Shown one piece after another: positions 8,506-14,501 of a stretch of DNA of 14,501 nt. Origin of the DNA: Bacillota bacterium (GTDB lineage: Bacteria > Bacillota > Clostridia > Peptostreptococcales > Anaerovoracaceae); contig JAEEPD010000239.1 in NCBI GenBank assembly GCA_016284575.1, positions 1 to 14,501 on the forward strand, read 5' to 3'. The notes under the pieces are model-generated. The model made no database searches, was not told the DNA's origin, and saw only the letters and a program-made list of their open reading frames with translations. A program made the position numbers and the translations under genes. Position 1 is the stretch's first letter, and the number at the start of each line of letters is the position of its first letter.

Positions 8506-9618
8506 CTATTCCAGCGCTCTGCACTTTTCAAGAAGCTCTATTATTGGCAGGTGCTGGGGGCATGCCGCCTCGCACTGACCGCACTGTATGCAGTCGCTGG
8601 CCTTGCCCTTGCCCTGGGTAACTATGGTGTACTCTCTCTTGGTGCGGAACTCGGGGCTTCCCTTCTTGCGATTCTCCACGGTGAAGATATCGGGGATGGG
8701 AATATTCATGGGACAGCCTTTTGTGCAGTAGCGGCAGCCTGTGCATGGGATGGACTGGTCCTCGTCCAGAGCCTTTCTGCAGGCCTCTATCACAGCCATC
8801 TCCTGCTCGTCAAGAGGCTTGAAATCCTTCATAAAGCTCAGATTGTCAGCCATCTGCTCCACGCTGCTCATGCCGGAGAGCACTGTCAGCAGACCCTCCT
8901 GGCTGGCCACAAAGCGCAGCGCCCAGCTGGCGTAGGAGCCCTTATTCTCAGCGTCCAGAATGGCTTTCACGCTGTCGATGGGATCCGCAAGAATGCCGCC
9001 CTTTACAGGCTCCATTACTGTGACCGGCTTTCCTGCGGCTCTGCAGATCTCAAGATTCTCTCTGGAGCATACGCCGGGGTTCTCCCAGTCCGCATAGTTG
9101 ATCTGAAGCTGAACGAATTCCGCGTCCGGGTGAGCTGCCAGCAGCTCCTTCAGAAGCTCAGGATCTCCGTGGAAGGAGAAGCCGTAGTGCTTTATGAGGC
9201 CCTTCTCCTTCAGCTCCTTGACATAGTCCCAGAGGCCGTATTCCTCGTAAAACTTGTAGTTGCTGCGCTGAAGAGCATGGAGCAGATAGAAGTCGAAATA
9301 GCCCGCGCCGCTGCGCTCAAGGCTGACCTCGATCTCCTTCTTTGCTGTCTCAAGGTCGATGTCCTTGTTGGCCATCAGCTTTGAGGCAAGAGTGTAGCTG
9401 TCCCTTGGATAGCGCTCCACCAGAGCCTTTCTAATAGCCTCCTCGGAGCCGGGATATGCATAGGCCGTGTCAAAATAGGTGCCGCCTGCCTCGATGAACA
9501 TATCCGCCATCTTCGCGGTCTGCTCCACATCTATGGTCTGGCCATCCTCAAGCCTGGGAAGACGCATAAGTCCGAAGCCCATTCTCATGTTCTTATTGAA
9601 TTCCTTTTCTGTAATCAT
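8506..9618 (-). CDS. Aldo/keto reductase with C-terminal 2x[4Fe-4S] ferredoxin domain
   Basis: A 370-residue cytoplasmic oxidoreductase. The first 285 residues form the NADPH-type aldo/keto reductase barrel with the usual tetrad: Asp50, Tyr55 (motif DTAYAYPGSEEA), Lys80 (LASK) and His114 (YLLH). The C-terminal part carries two ferredoxin clusters, Cys292/295/298/302 (CTGCRYCTKGCP) and Cys343/346/349/353 (CIQCGQCEAACP). This fused form is common in anaerobic Clostridia, where the physiological substrate is usually unknown. The start ATG follows GGAGG with 6 bases spacing. The gene begins 27 bases after the esterase stop, so the two are almost certainly co-transcribed. The first cluster ends in CP followed by MNIPIP, the second in CP followed by QHLPI. 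The exact substrate cannot be assigned. Confidence 0.93.
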   Translation of the reverse strand: MITEKEFNKNMRMGFGLMRLPRLEDGQTIDVEQTAKMADMFIEAGGTYFDTAYAYPGSEEAIRKALVERYPRDSYTLASKLMANKDIDLETAKKEIEVSLERSGAGYFDFYLLHALQRSNYKFYEEYGLWDYVKELKEKGLIKHYGFSFHGDPELLKELLAAHPDAEFVQLQINYADWENPGVCSRENLEICRAAGKPVTVMEPVKGGILADPIDSVKAILDAENKGSYASWALRFVASQEGLLTVLSGMSSVEQMADNLSFMKDFKPLDEQEMAVIEACRKALDEDQSIPCTGCRYCTKGCPMNIPIPDIFTVENRKKGSPEFRTKREYTIVTQGKGKASDCIQCGQCEAACPQHLPIIELLEKCRALE

Positions 9619-9645
9619 AACTATCCTCCATATATCAAAGCTGTT

Positions 9646-10443
9646 CTAGCCAAGCTGATCAAGCAGCCATTCTCTGACCGCGTCTACCATCAGATCGAGA
9701 TGGTAGTCAAAGCAGTGGGAATCCCCATGAATGAGTATGCAGGTGCTGTTTTCGAATATCTCATCCGCCTCCTCCGCATAGTGCACTGGCACTGCCTCGT
9801 CAGCGTCCCCGTGGACTATGAGCACCGGCTTTTTGAACTGCTCCATGGCCTCCTCCACGTGAAGCATCCTTGCAACTCTGGCATAGTTTCCGCCAAGTCT
9901 GAGGCCCTTGCCCGGGATCTCTATCTCCTCCGGGACCTCATCCGTAAAGGCCCTGCCGAAAAAGCGTCCGCTTCTTACCATCTGGGGCAGCATAGTGGCG
10001 GGTGACAGTGGGATTATAGCCTTGAGCTTATCCTGCAGCATGGCCCCCGCAAGTATAACCGCAAGGCCTCCCTGGGAGTGACCGCAGAGATAGATATCGC
10101 CTGCAAAGGGCAGACTTTCAGCATATTCCACTGCCCTGCTTATATTCGAAAGCCACTTGAAAAGATCGTGGTCCCTGAATCTGCCGCCGCTTTCTCCGTG
10201 GCCGAACATGTCGACCCGAAGGGTTGCCATGCCTATTTCGTTCATCATCCTCGACACAGCCATCAGATGGCGCTCCGTGCGCCAGCCCGTAAAGCCATGG
10301 ATGATGACGCAGACTGGCACCTTTCTGTCCGATGTATCCAGATAGCGGAAGCCACTGCCATCCTCCCCGCAGGGCACCACGGGCAGATCCGAAGGCATGT
10401 CCAGATCCGCGGCGAGCCTTATACCGTTGTCATAAATATACAT
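9646..10443 (-). CDS. Alpha/beta hydrolase, cinnamoyl/feruloyl esterase-like (Est1E type)
   Basis: A 265-residue serine hydrolase without a signal peptide, so probably cytoplasmic. The oxyanion-hole motif HGFTG is at 49-53, the nucleophile elbow GHSQGG has Ser123, Asp215 lies in HGDADEAVP, and His243 lies in DSHCF. The fragments RVDMFGHGES, DHDLFKWLSNI, GHSQGGLAV and PLSPATMLP resemble, from memory, the Butyrivibrio Est1E cinnamoyl esterase, which releases hydroxycinnamates from esters. Compared with that protein there seems to be an extra loop near residues 20-40. I chose ATG 10443 because AAGGAGG sits just upstream; an upstream TTG at 10467 would place that Shine-Dalgarno inside the coding region. 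The aldo/keto reductase follows 27 bases downstream. Substrate choice (feruloyl, chlorogenate or other acyl ester) is inference. Confidence 0.88.
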   Translation of the reverse strand: MYIYDNGIRLAADLDMPSDLPVVPCGEDGSGFRYLDTSDRKVPVCVIIHGFTGWRTERHLMAVSRMMNEIGMATLRVDMFGHGESGGRFRDHDLFKWLSNISRAVEYAESLPFAGDIYLCGHSQGGLAVILAGAMLQDKLKAIIPLSPATMLPQMVRSGRFFGRAFTDEVPEEIEIPGKGLRLGGNYARVARMLHVEEAMEQFKKPVLIVHGDADEAVPVHYAEEADEIFENSTCILIHGDSHCFDYHLDLMVDAVREWLLDQLG

Positions 10444-10465
10444 GCTTCCTCCTTTTATAAACAGC

Positions 10466-10497
10466 AAAAGCCAAAGGCCATAGGACCTTCGACTTTT
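10466..10497 (-). terminator. Strong hairpin between nitroreductase and esterase genes
   Basis: Two 14-base arms (10484-10497 and 10466-10479) pair completely, counting three G-T wobbles, around a four-base loop. The hairpin starts with AAAAG and ends with CTTTT, eight bases past the nitroreductase stop codon and about 23 bases before the esterase start. It could be a terminator or partial attenuator, or an RNA-processing or stability element. The T run is short, so readthrough into the esterase is plausible. I see no obvious separate promoter for the esterase in the gap. Confidence 0.55.
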
Positions 10498-10504
10498 CCA
10501 TCAG

Positions 10505-11035
10505 CTAAAAGAATCTTGCAGTCTCCTCCAGCTCCTTGCGAGGCCTTAAGGCGGGCTCCTGGTCCCTCTTTCCGACGGCTATCACGGACATTATGACCTC
10601 ATTTGCGGGGATCTGAAGCATGGTGCGTATGGCCTTGGCATCCCTGATGCCCATGATCAGGGTATCATAGCCCGCGTTCCTTGCCGCAAGCACCAGATAA
10701 GCATCGTGAAGGCCCAGATCGTAGGCTCCCCACTTGTTTCCCACCTCGTTGGTGGGCTGGCCATCCGCATCAAAGCCCACCACATCCTTTACGAAGGTGG
10801 TGACGATGATGGCTGCGCCCGCAGCGCTGTTCGCGTTGAAGGAGGGAAGGCACTTCTCGCTGAATTCAGCCAGCTTTTCAGGGCTTTCGACCACATACTT
10901 TCTGGCGGTCTGCTGATTCTTCCAGGAGGGCGCCATGCGGGCCTGGTCCAGGATGGCAGCCAGCTCCTCCCGGCTGGGTCTGCCGCTGTATTTTCTTACG
11001 CTTCTGCGTTCCTCGATAAGCTTTTCAAAATCCAT
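10505..11035 (-). CDS. Nitroreductase family FMN-dependent oxidoreductase
   Basis: A 176-residue flavoprotein of the short nitroreductase family. The N-terminal RRSVRKY (10-16) and the segment APSWKNQQ (35-42) match the FMN phosphate and ring contacts of the family. The later MGIRDAKAIRTMLQIP (128-143) and GKRDQEPALRPRK (155-167) are the usual second flavin-contact segments. Such enzymes act as homodimers and reduce nitroaromatics, quinones or flavins with NAD(P)H. I chose ATG 11035 because AAAGGAG lies 7 bases upstream; the frame extends 19 codons further, but that extension overlaps the promoter. First gene of the three-gene minus-strand set, divergent from pyrC. The physiological substrate is unknown. 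Confidence 0.9.
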   Translation of the reverse strand: MDFEKLIEERRSVRKYSGRPSREELAAILDQARMAPSWKNQQTARKYVVESPEKLAEFSEKCLPSFNANSAAGAAIIVTTFVKDVVGFDADGQPTNEVGNKWGAYDLGLHDAYLVLAARNAGYDTLIMGIRDAKAIRTMLQIPANEVIMSVIAVGKRDQEPALRPRKELEETARFF

Positions 11036-11082
11036 TTTCGGTCTCCTTTCCTGTTTCTGAATGTGATTTTTATATCGAATGC

Positions 11083-11091
11083 AGTATATCA
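11083..11091 (-). promoter_or_regulatory. Candidate extended -10 promoter for the nitroreductase gene
   Basis: The minus strand reads TGATATACT, an extended -10 element (TGN-TATACT) about 48 bases upstream of the start codon, predicting a leader of about 40 bases. A TTGACG occurs further upstream at 11104-11099, but its spacing of 11 bases is too short for a normal -35. Confidence 0.45.
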
Positions 11092-11119
11092 CATTAAAGC
11101 GTCAAACTCTACAGAATTA

Positions 11120-11136
11120 ATGCTTTTCTGAAGCAT
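11120..11136. repeat. Small inverted repeat between the divergent promoters
   Basis: ATGCTT (11120-11125) and AAGCAT (11131-11136) are separated by five bases and lie just upstream of the pyrC -35 box and upstream of the nitroreductase promoter. It could be a protein-binding site for either gene, or chance; nothing identifies a regulator. Confidence 0.25.
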
Positions 11137-11143
11137 ATTTCCA

Positions 11144-11173
11144 TTGACAATACAGCGGCTGCTGTGGCATAAT
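11144..11173 (+). promoter_or_regulatory. Sigma-A promoter of the pyrC-carB operon
   Basis: A perfect TTGACA (11144-11149) is followed by an 18-base spacer and CATAAT (11168-11173). It places the transcript start near 11180, so the whole PyrR leader is transcribed before pyrC. Confidence 0.75.
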
Positions 11174-11197
11174 AGTGCCCGTAAAATTGGTCTTTAA

Positions 11198-11299
11198 GGA
11201 CGATCCAGAGAGATCGGCAAGATCGAGTTATATGTCTGCATACAGTTTTTTGCTGTGCATTTTCGTATATCCGACCCTGCCCTTCTCGGCAGGGTTTTT
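11198..11299 (+). promoter_or_regulatory. PyrR-binding attenuator leader of the pyrC-carB operon
   Basis: The leader contains ATCCAGAGAGATCGGCAA (11203-11220), close to the conserved PyrR binding-loop pattern (UCCNGNGAG followed by GGCAAG-like bases). It is closed by CGATC (11201-11205) pairing with GATCG (11221-11225). This is the expected anti-antiterminator hairpin. A competing antiterminator can form from TCG (11223-11225) and TATATG (11229-11234) pairing with CGTATA (11264-11269) and CGA (11272-11274). The intrinsic terminator follows at 11275-11299. By analogy with Bacillus pyr leaders, UMP-bound PyrR should stabilise the first hairpin and cause termination before pyrC. pyrR itself is not in the window. 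Confidence 0.8.
11275..11299 (+). terminator. Attenuator terminator upstream of pyrC
   Basis: CCCTGCC (11275-11281) and GGCAGGG (11288-11294) form a perfect seven-pair GC-rich stem with a six-base loop, followed by five T residues. It lies about 80 bases upstream of the pyrC start, in the right place to stop transcription when PyrR is active. Confidence 0.88.
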
Positions 11300-11377
11300 A
11301 TCTGCAGCTGCTGTAAGGCTCTTGCTGCCGATACAGTGCCTGCCTTGCGGATACGGATACGGAAGGAATATCAAAAA

Positions 11378-12601
11378 ATGGCTGACATCAGAATCATTGC
11401 TCCAAAGGCATACGAGGGTTTCGAAAAGAAGCTGGATCTGGAAGCACTGGCCGCAGAGCTTCCCGTATCCGAGTCTTCCGACATCGTTATATTTCCCGGT
11501 TTCTGCGATGTGCACGTGCACTTTCGCGAGCCGGGTTTTTCATATAAGGAGACCATGGAAAGCGGTACAAAGGCTGCCGCTGCAGGGGGCTACACCGCAG
11601 TCTGCCCCATGCCAAACCTTAAGCCAGTTCCCGACAGTCCAGAGCACCTTAAGGAGGAGCTGGACATAATCGAAAGGGATGCCGTCATAAACGTCTACCC
11701 ATACGGCTCCATCACCGTGAATGAGGACGGCATGGAGCTGGCGGATCTGGAGGGCATGGCAGGTCAGGTCTGCGCCTTCTCCGACGATGGACATGGGGTA
11801 CAGAGCGAGGAGCTTATGAAGGATGCCATGAAGCGCATCAAAGCCCTGGGAAGCCTCTGCGTTGCCCACTGCGAGGTGAACAGCGAGTCAGGAAACGGCT
11901 ACATCCACGAGGGTGAATACGCAAAGGCCCACGGCCACCGCACCATAAATTCCGCCAGCGAATGGATGGAGGTGGAACGGGACATAAGGCTTTCCGAGGA
12001 AACAGGCTGCCCCTTCCACGCCTGCCACATGTCCGTAAAGGAAAGCGTGGAGCTCATAAGGCAGGCTAAGGCCAGAGGCCTTGACATCAGCGGCGAGACC
12101 GCTCCCCACTACCTGCTCCTGGACGAATCGGACCTTAAGGAGGACGGCAAGTGGAAGATGAATCCGCCCCTCCGCTCAGCAGAGGATAAGGCGGCCATGA
12201 TAAGGGCGGTGCAGGATGGCACAATTGAGATAATAGCAACTGACCACGCACCCCACTCCGCCGAGGAGAAGAGCCGGGGCCTTGAAAAGAGCGCCTTTGG
12301 CATAGTGGGCATCGAGACCTGCTTTCCCCTCCTCTACACAGGGCTGGTGGAAAAGGGCATAATAAGCCTGGAGCAGCTGGTATCCATGCTTACAGTCAAC
12401 CCCAGAAAGCGCTTCAGCCTTCCGGAGGAGGACATAATGAACGGCCTGGACTACACCGTCTGGGATCTGAATGCGGAATACAAGATCGACCCCAATGACT
12501 TCCTCTCCAAGGGGAAGGCGACCCCCTTCGAGGGACAGACAGTAAAGGGACGCTGCCTTAAGACTGTCTGCAGGGGCAAAACAGTTTACGAATATAAATA
12601 A
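11378..12601 (+). CDS. pyrC: Dihydroorotase
   Basis: A 407-residue cytoplasmic amidohydrolase for the third step of pyrimidine synthesis, the reversible cyclisation of carbamoyl-aspartate to dihydroorotate. Class I features are clear: DVHVHFREPG with metal ligands His46 and His48 and substrate-binding Arg50; AFSDDG (133-138) with a metal-bridging Asp; His164 (VAHCE); His217 (HACH); and the catalytic Asp289 in ATDHAPH. Asn263 sits in the MNPPLR motif. The start ATG 11378 follows GGAAGGA about 10 bases upstream; the frame extends further 5' but through the attenuator, so that extension is rejected. Slightly short at the N-terminus compared with about 425 residues usual for the class. First gene behind the PyrR leader, 37 bases before carB. 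Confidence 0.95.
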   Translation: MADIRIIAPKAYEGFEKKLDLEALAAELPVSESSDIVIFPGFCDVHVHFREPGFSYKETMESGTKAAAAGGYTAVCPMPNLKPVPDSPEHLKEELDIIERDAVINVYPYGSITVNEDGMELADLEGMAGQVCAFSDDGHGVQSEELMKDAMKRIKALGSLCVAHCEVNSESGNGYIHEGEYAKAHGHRTINSASEWMEVERDIRLSEETGCPFHACHMSVKESVELIRQAKARGLDISGETAPHYLLLDESDLKEDGKWKMNPPLRSAEDKAAMIRAVQDGTIEIIATDHAPHSAEEKSRGLEKSAFGIVGIETCFPLLYTGLVEKGIISLEQLVSMLTVNPRKRFSLPEEDIMNGLDYTVWDLNAEYKIDPNDFLSKGKATPFEGQTVKGRCLKTVCRGKTVYEYK

Positions 12602-12638
12602 CAGTCACTTATTTCATATAAATCGAAAGGCAAAACAA

Positions 12639-14501
12639 ATGGCAAAAAGAACTGACATCAAGAAAGTACTTATCATAGGCTCCGGTCCGATAGTCATCGG
12701 TCAGGCAGCGGAGTTCGACTACGCAGGCACCCAGGCCTGCCTGGCTCTCAAGGAGGAGGGCTACGAGGTCATCCTCTGCAACTCCAACCCCGCCACCATC
12801 ATGACCGACACCCAGATCGCGGACAAGGTCTACATGGAGCCCCTCACACTGGAATACATCGCCAAGATCCTGCGCTATGAACGTCCCGACGCCATAGTCC
12901 CTGGTATCGGTGGCCAGACCGGCCTCAACCTTGCCATGCAGCTGGACAGAAAGGGCATACTGCGTGAGTGCGGCACCAAGCTTTTAGGCACTCCCGCAAG
13001 CTCCATCGAAAGAGCTGAGGACAGAGAGCTCTTCAAGGAGATGTGCCAGGCCATAGGCGAGCCCGTCATCCCCTCAGAGATAACCTACAGCCTGGAGGAG
13101 GCCAAGCAGGCAGCTGAGGATATCGGCTATCCCGTGGTCCTCCGTCCTGCCTTCACCCTGGGCGGCACCGGCGGCGGCTTCGCCAATAACGAGGAGGAGC
13201 TGGAGGAGGTAGGCATCAACGCCTTCAGGCTCTCCCCCGTTCACCAGGTGCTGGTGGAAAAATCCGTTAAGGGCTACAAGGAGATCGAATTCGAGGTAAT
13301 GAGAGACTCCACCGACCATGCCATCACCATCTGCGGCATGGAGAATGTGGACCCCGTGGGCGTACACACAGGAGACTCCATAGTTGTGGCACCCATCCTC
13401 TCCCTCAATGACCACGACCTTAAGATGCTGAACGATTCAGCCATCAAGATCATCAGAGAGCTGGGGATCGAGGGCGGCTGCAATGTGCAGTTCGCACTGG
13501 ATCCCAATTCCAGCAAATATTACCTGATCGAGGTCAACCCCAGAGTTTCCCGCTCCTCCGCTCTTGCATCCAAGGCCAGCGGCTACCCCATCGCAAGGGT
13601 CACCGCCAAGATAGCCATGGGCATGACTCTGGAGGAGATACCCGTAGCAGGCGGCACCGCAGCCATCGAGCCCAGCCTTGACTACATCGTGGCTAAGTTC
13701 CCCCGCTTCCCCTTCGACAAATTCACCGACGCTCCCAACTTCCTGGGAACCCAGATGAAGGCAACCGGCGAGGTCATGGGCATCGGCTCCAGCCTGGAGG
13801 AATGCTGCCTCAAGAGCGTCAGATCCCTTGAGACCGGCGTCTGCCACTTCCACATGGCCAAGTTCGACAGCATGACCGACGCAGAGATCGAGGAATACCT
13901 TTCCGACTTCCGCGCTGACGGCGTTTTCGCTGTATTCGAGCTGCTCAGAAGAGGCTGGTCCATCGAAAAGCTCCACGAGCTGACCATGATAACCGAGCTC
14001 TTCCTTGAAAGCTTCAAGAAGATCGTGGAAATGGAAAAGAAGCTGGCAGCAAAGCCCAACGACAAGAAGCTGCTTAAGGACGCCAAGGTCATGGGCTTCT
14101 CCGACGAGTACATCGCCAAGCTCTGGAAGCTGGACGATGTGGAGATCTACGAAAAGCGCAAGAAGCTGGGCATCACCCCCATCTTCCGCATGGTGGACAC
14201 CCTCCACACAGGCAAGTACATCGCCTACCTCTACTCCTCCTACACCGGAGAGAACCAGTCTCAGCTCACCAATAAGAAGAAGATCGTGGTTCTTGGCGCA
14301 GGCCCCATCCGCATCGGACAGGGCGTGGAATTCGACTATTCCACCGTCCACGCAGTGCAGACCATTAAGCGCGCAGGCTACGAAGCGATAATAATCAACA
14401 ACAACCCGGAGACCGTATCCACGGACTACACCACCGCGGACAAGCTCTACTTCGAGCCACTCACCCCGGAAGACGTAATGGCCATCATCAACTTCGAAAA
14501 G
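12639..14501 (+). CDS. carB: Carbamoyl-phosphate synthase large subunit (3' end outside window)
   Basis: The first 621 codons of a protein usually about 1,070 residues long; it leaves the window in frame. It makes carbamoyl phosphate from bicarbonate, ATP and ammonia supplied by the CarA glutaminase. The N-terminal half shows GSGPIVIGQAAEFDYAGTQA (14-33), the ATP-grasp glycine loop LGGTGGG (174-180), and IEVNPRVSRSSALASKASG (297-315) with metal/ATP ligands Glu298 and Asn300. The oligomerisation region follows (about 400-545). The second synthetase unit begins near residue 547 with VVLGAGPIRIGQGVEFDYS. The allosteric domain is not reached. A Shine-Dalgarno GAAAGG lies 8 bases before ATG 12639. 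No carA lies between pyrC and carB. Confidence 0.96.
   Translation, partial: MAKRTDIKKVLIIGSGPIVIGQAAEFDYAGTQACLALKEEGYEVILCNSNPATIMTDTQIADKVYMEPLTLEYIAKILRYERPDAIVPGIGGQTGLNLAMQLDRKGILRECGTKLLGTPASSIERAEDRELFKEMCQAIGEPVIPSEITYSLEEAKQAAEDIGYPVVLRPAFTLGGTGGGFANNEEELEEVGINAFRLSPVHQVLVEKSVKGYKEIEFEVMRDSTDHAITICGMENVDPVGVHTGDSIVVAPILSLNDHDLKMLNDSAIKIIRELGIEGGCNVQFALDPNSSKYYLIEVNPRVSRSSALASKASGYPIARVTAKIAMGMTLEEIPVAGGTAAIEPSLDYIVAKFPRFPFDKFTDAPNFLGTQMKATGEVMGIGSSLEECCLKSVRSLETGVCHFHMAKFDSMTDAEIEEYLSDFRADGVFAVFELLRRGWSIEKLHELTMITELFLESFKKIVEMEKKLAAKPNDKKLLKDAKVMGFSDEYIAKLWKLDDVEIYEKRKKLGITPIFRMVDTLHTGKYIAYLYSSYTGENQSQLTNKKKIVVLGAGPIRIGQGVEFDYSTVHAVQTIKRAGYEAIIINNNPETVSTDYTTADKLYFEPLTPEDVMAIINFEK

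Noticed and set aside
8503..9384. 293-codon plus-strand frame opposite the aldo/keto reductase
   Set aside because: The minus-strand frame has full catalytic and Fe-S motifs; the opposite frame is Leu/Ala-rich with no motif, a typical shadow of a GC-rich gene.
10444..10467. TTG start for the esterase eight codons upstream
   Set aside because: It would place the AAGGAGG ribosome binding site inside the coding sequence; ATG 10443 directly after that site fits the family N-terminus MYI.
11255..11377. Upstream extension of the pyrC coding frame
   Set aside because: The extension would begin inside the PyrR leader and read through the terminator; ATG 11378 has a ribosome binding site and gives the normal dihydroorotase N-terminus.
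13437..14351. 304-codon minus-strand frame opposite carB
   Set aside because: It is antisense to strongly conserved carB sequence and its Leu/Gly/Asp/Val-rich translation resembles no protein.

Overview
The window looks like chromosomal DNA of a low-to-moderate GC Gram-positive anaerobe, most likely a gut or rumen Lachnospiraceae (Clostridia). The clues are the Bacillota-style Shine-Dalgarno sites, a PyrR-type attenuator ahead of the pyrimidine genes, a close relative (from memory) of the Butyrivibrio Est1E cinnamoyl esterase, and a giant surface protein built from Cna-B/pilin isopeptide domains and BspA-type leucine-rich repeats. The genus cannot be fixed from sequence alone.

Layout. (1) About 1-8087, minus strand: one enormous reading frame of about 2,675 codons that leaves the window at its left edge, so the C-terminus is missing. 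It has no internal stop and encodes a secreted, probably cell-wall-attached adhesin. Its N-terminus is unusual: the ATG with a strong ribosome binding site at 8087 and the hydrophobic signal-peptide core are in different frames, separated by one extra base near 8040. (2) 8088-8505: AT-rich intergenic region with a candidate promoter and structured leader for the adhesin, and a bidirectional terminator at its right end. (3) 8506-11035, minus strand: three metabolic genes transcribed in the order FMN nitroreductase, alpha/beta hydrolase (cinnamoyl/feruloyl esterase-like), aldo/keto reductase with two 4Fe-4S clusters. A strong hairpin sits between the first two. (4) 11036-11377: divergent promoter region and a roughly 200-base leader with a PyrR-binding hairpin and an intrinsic terminator. 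(5) 11378 to the right end, plus strand: pyrC (dihydroorotase), then the first 621 codons of carB (carbamoyl-phosphate synthase large subunit), which runs off the window.

How the genes work together. pyrC and carB form a pyrimidine biosynthesis operon that should be switched off by PyrR when UMP is abundant. The three minus-strand enzymes could act together on plant-derived aromatic compounds (ester release, then reduction), but that link is inference from gene order. The adhesin is a separate transcription unit. Within it, two stretches (about 1-900 and 1120-1660) interrupt isopeptide-domain architecture and look more AT-rich than the rest, which suggests it was assembled from modules.
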